The position numbers and the translations under genes are program-made. The notes beneath the pieces are model-generated. The model was given only the letters and a program-made list of their open reading frames with translations. It was not told the origin of the DNA and ran no database searches. From Bacteroidales bacterium (GTDB lineage Bacteria; Bacteroidota; Bacteroidia; Bacteroidales; F082), in the NCBI GenBank assembly GCA_017461665.1, contig JAFTXI010000007.1, positions 1-58,727 of the forward strand: 58,727 nt of DNA. The letters are read 5' to 3'. Shown one piece after another: positions 45,842 to 54,400 of this stretch; the first letter of the stretch is position 1; each line of letters begins with the position of its first letter.

Positions 45842-47755
45842 ATGATATCGATACAAAATCTTAGCATGCAATTTACGGGTGACGACCTCTTCACCGACAT
45901 CAACTTCATGATTCGTGAAAAGGATAGGATAGGTCTCGTCGGAAAAAACGGTACCGGCAAGACAACGCTCATCCGTCTCCTCTGTGGTTTAGAACAGCCT
46001 TATAAAGGCGATGTGATAATGTCGGACGACGTGACTATCGGCTATCTCCCTCAAGAGAAAAACGTCAATAGTACAAAGACCGTCTTAGATGAGGCTATGA
46101 CAGCCTTCGAGGAATATCACGAGATGGAACGTCAACTCGCTGTCTTGCAAGACGAACTCTCTAACAGAGAAGACTACGAAAGCGAGTCTTATCAGCGTCT
46201 CTGTGAGAAGATGAGTCATCTCAACGAGCGTCTCGCACTCATGGGTGGTCACTCCATCGAAGGCGAGGCTGAGCAGATTCTCATCGGTCTCGGCTTTGAA
46301 CACAACGACATGCAACGCCCAATGAAGGAGTTCAGCAACGGATGGCAGATGCGCGTCGAACTCGCTAAGATTCTGTTACGTAAACCTAAGTTGTTACTCT
46401 TAGACGAACCTACCAACCACTTAGACATCGAGTCGATACAATGGTTGGAAGGCTTCCTTAAAAATTATTATGGCGCCATCTTCATGGTGTCGCACGACAG
46501 AGCCTTCTTAGACCAGATAACGATAAGAACAATAGAGATTTCCTGCGGAAAGATTTACGATTATAAATGTTCCTATTCTGAATTTATTGAAAGAAGAGAG
46601 GAACGTATCGATATTCAGAAGGCAGCGTTCGACAATCAGCAGCGTGAGATAAAAGAGATTGAAGCTTTTATTGAGAGATTTAGATATAAGGCAACAAAAG
46701 CCAAACAGGTGCAGTCGCGTGTGAAACAGCTCGAAAAGATGGACGTGGTGCAGATTGACGACCAAGACAAGGCAGCGATTCATTTCAAGTTTCCGCCGGC
46801 TCCTCATTCCGGTAAGGTGACTTTAGAACTTAACGGCGTCTCAAAATCGTATGGAGAAAAAAACATACTCAACAACATAGACCTTCTCATTCCGAGAGGC
46901 GAGAAGATTGCTTTCGTGGGACGCAACGGTGAAGGAAAATCTACACTGTCTAAAATCATCGCCGGAGTCATAGATTATCAAGGTGAGATGAAAATAGGTC
47001 ATGAGGTGCAGATAGGTTATTATGCGCAGAATCAACAAGACATGCTCGACCCAGAGAAGACCGTCTTCGAGACTTTAGACGACGTCGCCACAGGTGATAT
47101 GCGCGTGAAGGTCAAGTCGCTTTTAGGAGCTTTCCTCTTCGGCGGCGATGCCATAGAGAAAAAAGTCAAAGTGTTGTCGGGCGGCGAGAAAGCACGTCTG
47201 TCGCTTGCCAAGATGTTACTCTTCCCAACGAACTTACTCATACTCGACGAGCCTACGAACCACTTGGATATGCTCTCGAAAGATATTCTTAAGTCGGCGC
47301 TCATTCAGTTCGATGGAACTTTGATTATCGTATCTCACGACCGCGACTTCCTCCAAGGTCTTACCAATAAAGTCTATGAATTTAAGAAACCTCATATCAA
47401 GGAATATATTGGCGATATCTATGATTTCTTGGAAGAGAAGAAACTCAAAGAGTTAGACGATCTTAACAAGAAACAGAAGTCTCAGCCCGTAGAGACAAAG
47501 ACTTCTCAAGGTAAAATAGATTATGAGTTAAAGAAACAAAACGACAGAGAAATCAAACGTATCGAACGCGAGATTAAGAAACTTGAAGAGCAGATAGAAT
47601 CTGTGGAAAATGAGATAGCTGAGATGGATGCCGTGATGTCTAATCCTGACGCTTATCCCAATGTCAATATCGACAATGCTTGGTATTCCTCATACGGAGA
47701 CAAGAAAAATAAACTCCATGATTTGATGAACCAATGGGAAGAATTAGTTGTTTAA
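45842..47755 (+). CDS. ABC-F family ATPase
   Basis: Soluble protein (637 aa) with two ABC domains and no membrane segment, as in ribosome-acting ABC-F factors. Domain 1: GKNGTGKTT, FSNGWQMRVELA, LLLLDEPTNHLD. Linker helices follow at about 240-320. Domain 2: GRNGEGKST, LSGGEKARLS, LLILDEPTNHLD. A C-terminal coiled coil (about 560-637) is like that of Uup/YheS-type members. Its role could be translation rescue or drug protection; the subgroup cannot be fixed by eye. Confidence 0.92.
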   Translation: MISIQNLSMQFTGDDLFTDINFMIREKDRIGLVGKNGTGKTTLIRLLCGLEQPYKGDVIMSDDVTIGYLPQEKNVNSTKTVLDEAMTAFEEYHEMERQLAVLQDELSNREDYESESYQRLCEKMSHLNERLALMGGHSIEGEAEQILIGLGFEHNDMQRPMKEFSNGWQMRVELAKILLRKPKLLLLDEPTNHLDIESIQWLEGFLKNYYGAIFMVSHDRAFLDQITIRTIEISCGKIYDYKCSYSEFIERREERIDIQKAAFDNQQREIKEIEAFIERFRYKATKAKQVQSRVKQLEKMDVVQIDDQDKAAIHFKFPPAPHSGKVTLELNGVSKSYGEKNILNNIDLLIPRGEKIAFVGRNGEGKSTLSKIIAGVIDYQGEMKIGHEVQIGYYAQNQQDMLDPEKTVFETLDDVATGDMRVKVKSLLGAFLFGGDAIEKKVKVLSGGEKARLSLAKMLLFPTNLLILDEPTNHLDMLSKDILKSALIQFDGTLIIVSHDRDFLQGLTNKVYEFKKPHIKEYIGDIYDFLEEKKLKELDDLNKKQKSQPVETKTSQGKIDYELKKQNDREIKRIEREIKKLEEQIESVENEIAEMDAVMSNPDAYPNVNIDNAWYSSYGDKKNKLHDLMNQWEELVV

Positions 47756-47768
47756 GTCACCGAGTGTA

Positions 47769-47821
47769 GAGAAGTTCCAATTACATCTATAAAAATAAAC
47801 ACGATGTAATTGAAGCGTCTC
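47769..47821. repeat. Interspersed palindrome, copy C
   Basis: CAATTACATC (47778-47787) pairs with GATGTAATTG (47803-47812) inside outer GAGA/TCTC flanks; the loop ATAAAAATAAACA is shared with copy A. Confidence 0.7.
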
Positions 47822-47890
47822 GTTGAGAGTCACCGAAAAATACACCTTATTAATTAATATACACACGAGAAACACTCTCAACTTATCAAA

Positions 47891-47942
47891 GAGACGCATC
47901 AATTACGTATTGTTAATATTTTTGGTGTAATTGATACGTCTC
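47891..47942. repeat. Interspersed palindrome, copy D (opposite orientation)
   Basis: GAGACGCATCAATTAC (47891-47906) and GTAATTGATACGTCTC (47927-47942). Its reverse complement aligns with copies A and C, including the AT-rich loop. Confidence 0.7.
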
Positions 47943-48066
47943 TACCAAACTCCACAACTTTATCCCTTTTTTACCAATTTAAAAAAAAGTTAAAAAAAAT
48001 TAAGAATTGTATTTAAAAAAAACATATTTTTGTATGTTCAAATAGTAATAGTACAAAATTGAGAAT

Positions 48067-48379
48067 ATGAAAAAAGTATTAAATCGTAACTTATTGATTT
48101 CCACCCTAATAACTACAACGGGGGGGTAATTTGCATTATGTAAATTACGAGACTTGTTCTTTTGACCAAAACCTTAGTGAAACCACATCTATTGTAGAGC
48201 CTGCCTGGGCTTCATTCGGAGACGACAAATCTAATTTCAATAATATATACAGAAATAATTTCTTGCTTGAAGGCGATGATGCTTTCTCGAGCGAGTTGTT
48301 TCTTTATACCCATTATTGTCCTATTGGAACTGCCAAAGAAAAATGTTTAATCTTAAAATTCCACAGTGCCGCAGCATGA
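48067..48379 (+). pseudogene. Small ORF broken at a G7 tract (hypothetical)
   Basis: ATG 48067 opens MKKVLNRNLLISTLITTTGG and stops at 48127, right after a run of seven G (48120-48126). With six G the frame would continue as GNLHYVNYETCSFDQNLSET and on to the stop at 48379, giving a 103-aa protein ending FHSAAA. The N-terminus is only weakly signal-like. No family is recognised. Either a decayed gene, a phase-variable gene or a sequencing error. Confidence 0.45.
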
Positions 48380-48440
48380 GTGTAGCAGCATTGTGTCAAT
48401 ATGAATTTTTAACCTAAATTATTAATAAAAATTACAAATT

Positions 48441-51400
48441 ATGAAAATTAAAACATTTATTCTGACATTTCTTTTAGCAATGTCGTGTCCGTTTTTGTTC
48501 GGACAGAGTAGATCAGGCCAAACTTCAATTGCGAATTTTGGCGACCTACAAAGTGCTATTAAAACTGCTAATGAAGCAGAATCAGAAAGCGCTAAAACTA
48601 TTGTTCTTTACCTAACAAGTTACGGTATAGAAGATGCTAATGCAAAAATCACCATTGACAAAGGTGTAAATGTAACATTAGATCTTAATGGTCGTAATTT
48701 GTGGAGTAATGCTGATAATTATCTTTTTCAGATTAACGAAGGTGCTACATTAAGAATTAAAAACACTGGTAATTATGGAGAAGGTTCTATCAAAGCTAAA
48801 GGCATTAATAACTATCAAGGTACGTTGATAATTGAGAATGTTGTTTGCGTAAGCGAATCAACATCAGGTGCTTTGATCAACAACCAAAAAGGTGGTACTG
48901 TTAACATTAATGGTGGTAGCTATGTTACTAAAAGCAATACTGCTATCAATAACCAAGGTGTCATGACAATCGCTAATGCTGAAATTAGTAGTGACTACCG
49001 TGCTATTACCGTTTATAAAGAATCTACATTAGACATCACAAATACTAAAATATATGATGTAAATGCTGGATATCGTTTTGATGCTAAATATTTGACAGCT
49101 GCTGAAGTTAATCTTGCGTACACCAACACAGAACGTTTAGATGATTCTGGTAATGCTATACCTGTAATAACAGAAGGTGAAGGTACTTTCTTCGTTAAAG
49201 CAATTGTTGGTGATGAACCATTTGCAAGTTTAAAAGAAGCTGTAGAATCTGCAATTGCATCGCAAGAAAATGAAGTTTCTTTATATACCAGCGATGTAGA
49301 AGATGAAATTATTGAAATCACAGCTCCTATCATTATCAATGGTAATAACAAAACTTTAACTTCAACAGCTAGTAGAGCTATTAATGTTAATATAGATGGT
49401 TTTGAAACAAATAATGAAGTTACAATTAATGACTTAACAATCGTTGGTAAAGATGGATGCCAAAGAGGTATCAACATTATTAGAACTAATGAAGTTACTG
49501 AACCTGGAAGCCCTATAGTTAACATCAATAATGTAACTATTTCTGATATGACACACTATGCTGTACATGTCGCAAAAACTGGTGCTGCTGTTAAAGTTAA
49601 TGTTAAAGATTCAAACCTCAGCGCATGGGGTGCCTTGGCAGTTTATGGCGATGGTACTATATGTAACGTTGAAAATTCAAAATTAACAGGTATTAACACC
49701 TATCAAGGTGAATCAGATGCATTCGCTACGATTGCTTTAGGTGGCAAAAATGTTGAAATCAACGTTGATGAAAATAGTACAGTTACAGCTAAGAGTTCAG
49801 ATGAATACAAAACACAATTTATCGTTTGTATATATAATTCAACAACAGAAAATGCAAAAGTTGTTCTCAAAACAAACAATTTGAGTTTGGAAGGTAGCAA
49901 TGTTGAATATCTTGAAAGTGATTTCAGTAATAGTAATATTGATTTACAAGTTAGCAAAGATTTAATTGAAACATTAGAAGAAGCCGGTTATGCACTTGGC
50001 ACTCCAACAGAAGATGGTTTAGTATCTGTTGAAGGTGTTGCAGTTGCTGAAATTGATGGTAAGAACTATACTTCTCTTCAAGCTGCTTTAAATGCAGTTG
50101 CTGAAGATGGTATAATTAAAATAGTTGCTGCAGAAGGTGAAGAAGATTATGTTAAATATAATGGAACTGCAAAACGTTTCACGGTTCAATTAGCTGAATC
50201 ATCAAACTATACAGTTAAAGGATTTGATGTTGAAAGTGAAACAACAGTTACTATAGAAGGTAGTAATTATAACTCTTTTGGAGTAAAGAATGCTAATTCT
50301 GTTATCGAAATCGCTGGAGAAATCAATACAGCTACAATCAATGGTGATGGTTCAATTAATTTGTTGGATGGTGCTAAATTCAGTGTTAAGAATATCAGTG
50401 CCAACATTAATGCTTCTGGTAATGTTGTTATCAATCAATCAGCTGGTAGTACTGTAACTAAACCTATTACTCTTAAAGGTGCGACATTGGCTGAAGGTAC
50501 AGTGTTAAATAACGTTGATATTGTAGTTGCTGAAGGTGAAAATGCTATCAATACTGCTATTGAATTAAATAACTTAACAGTCGCTGACGAAGCAACACTT
50601 ACAGCTAATGCAAATGTAACTGTTAACAATGTACTCGAGATAAATGGTACTGTAGAAGTTGATAACAATGCTAAATTATCACATAATAAATCACTTACTA
50701 AACTAAATGATGGAGCAATAATCAAAGTAGCTGAAGGCTCAACCTTTGCCATCTTTAGTGGTGATTTTAATGGAAAAGTTAAATTTGAAATTAACGGAAC
50801 GGCAAAAAGCGCATATTCCATTTCTACTCTCGATGAAGGTGACAAACTTGAAGTTGAGTTGAAAGCTGAAGCAGCTAGATTTGAAGTTAAAGAAATTGCA
50901 AGCGATAACTTTACAATTACATCTGGTGTTGCAGCAATGAAAGTCGCTTATCAAAGTGAAGCATACGTCCTTGCTAACTATGAATATGTCGCTCAAGTTA
51001 AGGATGCAGAAGGTGTAGTAATTGCTAAATTTGAATCTGTCGCTGATGCTCTCGATAAAGTAGAAGCAAATCAAACAATTGTAATCGAAGGTAAAGAAGG
51101 TGACAAAGAACCTGCAGTTATCAGTTATGACGGTGAAGGTAAAACATTCACTATCACATCTGCTGAAGGTTCAATGTATTCATTTGGCGGTAATAAGATT
51201 AATTTATCAAATGCAACTGTTAATCTTGATAACGCTAACATTAACGGTATCATAGTGGCTGCAAAAGATGCTACTATTAATATTATCGGTACCACATACG
51301 TCAAAACACTTATGAGTGCAGGTACTGGTAAATACTTAGTAGATAACGCAACACTTAATGTTGGTACTCTTATGTCTGATGTTTATGTTTCTGGTGTATC

Positions 51401-54400
51401 TACATTGAAAGTTGATGCTTACACAAGCGGTACTTTGTTTATGTCGAATGTTACTTTAGGCGAAACATCAGTTTTGAATAATGCTAATATTACATTCACT
51501 GAAGGCGATAATGTTATTAATGGTCAAGAACTTGGTGCATCTAAATATATTATCAATAATGGTGTTACAGTTACATTGAATAACGCTATGTTAGAAGGTG
51601 TCGATAATAGTACAATTGAAGGTACATTGAATGTTAACAACTCACAGGTAAAATACAAAAACCTTGTAGTTAATGGTGAATTGAATATAACAAACGAAGA
51701 TAATGCAAATACTGTCAATGAATTAGAAGTAACAGGTACTCTTACCGGCAATGGTATGATCAAATTGAATAATGTAGATGCTAAAACTAAAGCTTTAATA
51801 GTAAATAATACATTAGTTGTCGATAAAAATTCAGTATTAACTATACTTACTACAATAAAAGGTGATGGTACTTTAGAAATTGCAGGTAATGTCAATGCAT
51901 CAGAATCTACTTCACAAACTGTTGAAAATATTACAATTAATAGCATCCTCTTAAACGGCACAGCTGCTAAATTCTATGCTCCAGAAGGTTTAACTAATGT
52001 TAAAGATGTTAATGATCTGTTAGAACCAAAATATGAAGAAGAAGAAGGTTACTATTCACTCGACGGAACTTACGTAGCTCAAGTTGGTGAAAAATCTTAC
52101 CTCACAATCGGATCAGCTCTTGAAGCTGTACAAGAAAACAACACAATTATTACCTTGATCGATAACACTACTGAAGATGTTACTATCGGCAAGAATGTTG
52201 AATTCGAAACCATTGAATCTGGTGTCGCAATTAACGGTACTGTTACAATTGGAGATGGTGTTAATCTTACAAATCATGGTAAGATAACTGTTAATGGTAG
52301 TTTGAATAATAACGGTACTTTAACAAACAATGGTGCTTTAATAGTTAATGCACTTAATGGAGTAGGTTCATTAACAAATAATGCTACTTTCAATAATAAT
52401 GGTACTTTAACTGCTAATGTAATATTTGAGAATACTGACAAATTTATTAATTATCAGACTATTGAAGCATCTGAACTTATAAACTCAGGTGATATCGAAA
52501 ACAAAACTAATGCTAAAATAGATGTTCTTGTTGAATCTGAAAGTACAGATTGGTATGGTAATTCTACTACTACATTTAGTGGTTCTATTGCAAACACAGG
52601 TACTATAAATAACTATGGTAGCTTACAAACAAACGAGTTTACTTATAATAGTAATGTTTATCTTTACGCTAATAGTTCAGTTTGGGTTCAACAAACTAAT
52701 GATATTCCAGGTTCATTCTTTGTAAATGCAGCTCTTACTTTAGATGCTAATACACAATTACAAAAAGCTAACATTACATTTGTTAAGGATGTTGTAAGTA
52801 CTATTAACGGTGCTAATTTAGCAGGTAGTAAATTAACTGTTGAGCCAGATGCTACATTAAATGTTCAAAATAACTTGAATATTGAATCATTAGATTTGAA
52901 ATATGAAACCGGATATTATTGGAATGAATATGTTTATGTTTATTCTACAGTTAACATTAAAGGTAATGGTAATTTAACAGTTAGTACTTTAACTAACAAT
53001 GCAAAACTTAATGTTGAAGGTACCTTAAAAACAACAACATTAACAAATGAAAGCAGAGGTACTATTATAAACACAGGTACTTTAACAGCTAATACTAACG
53101 GTATCGAAAATAAAGGTACTTTAACAAACAATGGTACTTTAACAGCTACAACAATTACAAATAGTGGTTCAATTAGCAATGATGCAGGTAAATCATTAAC
53201 AGTTAATGGTACTTTAACTAATAATTTGACTATTAATAATAGTGGTAGTTTAACAGCTTATAATGTTCTTAACAATAGCAATAACACTGTCAACACAAAT
53301 ATTCAATTGGAAAACATTAGCAACGGTACTTTAACAGTTAATAATGGCGATTTAACTAATAATGGTTCTATCACAATTAGCTCAAATTCAAACAATAATA
53401 AAGTAACTGGTACTTTAACAAATAAAGGTACTATCACAGTTAGTCATGGTGCTAAATTAACAGCAAATACTGTTTCTAATGAAGGAGCTGCTGCAAAATT
53501 AAATGTTTATGGTAATTTTGTTGCTAATTCTTCTTCTTATTATTATAATAGTTATTCATTTACTAATGTTAATGGCGCAACTATTAACGTTACAGGCAGT
53601 TTGCAAGTTAATAGCAACAATGTTAAAAACAACGGTACAGTTAACGTAGAAGGAACTTCAGCTGTTATCTACATTGCTAACAGTGTTTCAAGTCAAAGTA
53701 CAGGTACTTTCAACATGGAAGGTGTTAATTTAAATGGTAGCAACAAGTTGACAGGTGCTGATATTAAATTTACTGGTGTAACTTACCCATATGCAGAATC
53801 TAGCACAATTTCTGGTGCAACATTAACTAATAGTAAATTGACAGTTGATAGCGGTTATATATTAGATGTTACAGCTAATTTAGATTTATCAGACGGTACT
53901 TTAACAAACAATGGTACAGTCAATGTTGACAGAATTGAATTGTCAGGTGCAACATTAACTAACTCAGGTACTCTTTCAATCAATGAAAGTGGTTCTGCAA
54001 TATTTAGTACTGTTGAGAACAATTATATAATCAATGTTTCAGAATCAACTTTGGAAGCAACTTCCACATTTACAAACAGCGGTACCGTTAACGTTGAAGA
54101 TTCATCTGTATTAAATGCAACAGTAACTGGTGATGGTACATTCAACATGACAAATGTTATATTAGATGGTAATACAACATTAACTAGTGCTAACATCACA
54201 TTTACAAAATCAAATAACACAGTTAGATCTTCATATCTTTTAGGTTCTGCTGTTATAGTTGAAAGCGGTGCTACATTAGAATTAACTGGCGCAACAACAG
54301 GTGGTATCATTAACAAAGGTACACTCAATTTAACTGGTATTGTTGAAGCAGGTGATGTTACAAACATGGCTACAATCGGAATGATGGCTGATGACACTAA

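Larger units (their letters stand above)
47756..48440. other. Long intergenic region with two palindromes and a broken small gene
   Basis: Holds palindrome copies C and D, an AT-rich promoter zone with a TATTTTTG box (48025-48032) and the frameshifted ORF at 48067-48379. The last 60 bases before the giant surface gene show no clear promoter box. Confidence 0.6.

Noticed and set aside
49013-49528. Long minus-strand ORF (171 codons) and similar ones inside the giant gene
   Set aside because: They are antisense shadows of a low-complexity A/T-rich coding frame; their translations are Leu/Val/Ser-rich with no family character.
52300-53930. CRISPR-like array
   Set aside because: The repeated units are in frame, of uneven spacing and encode protein repeats; no cas genes are present.
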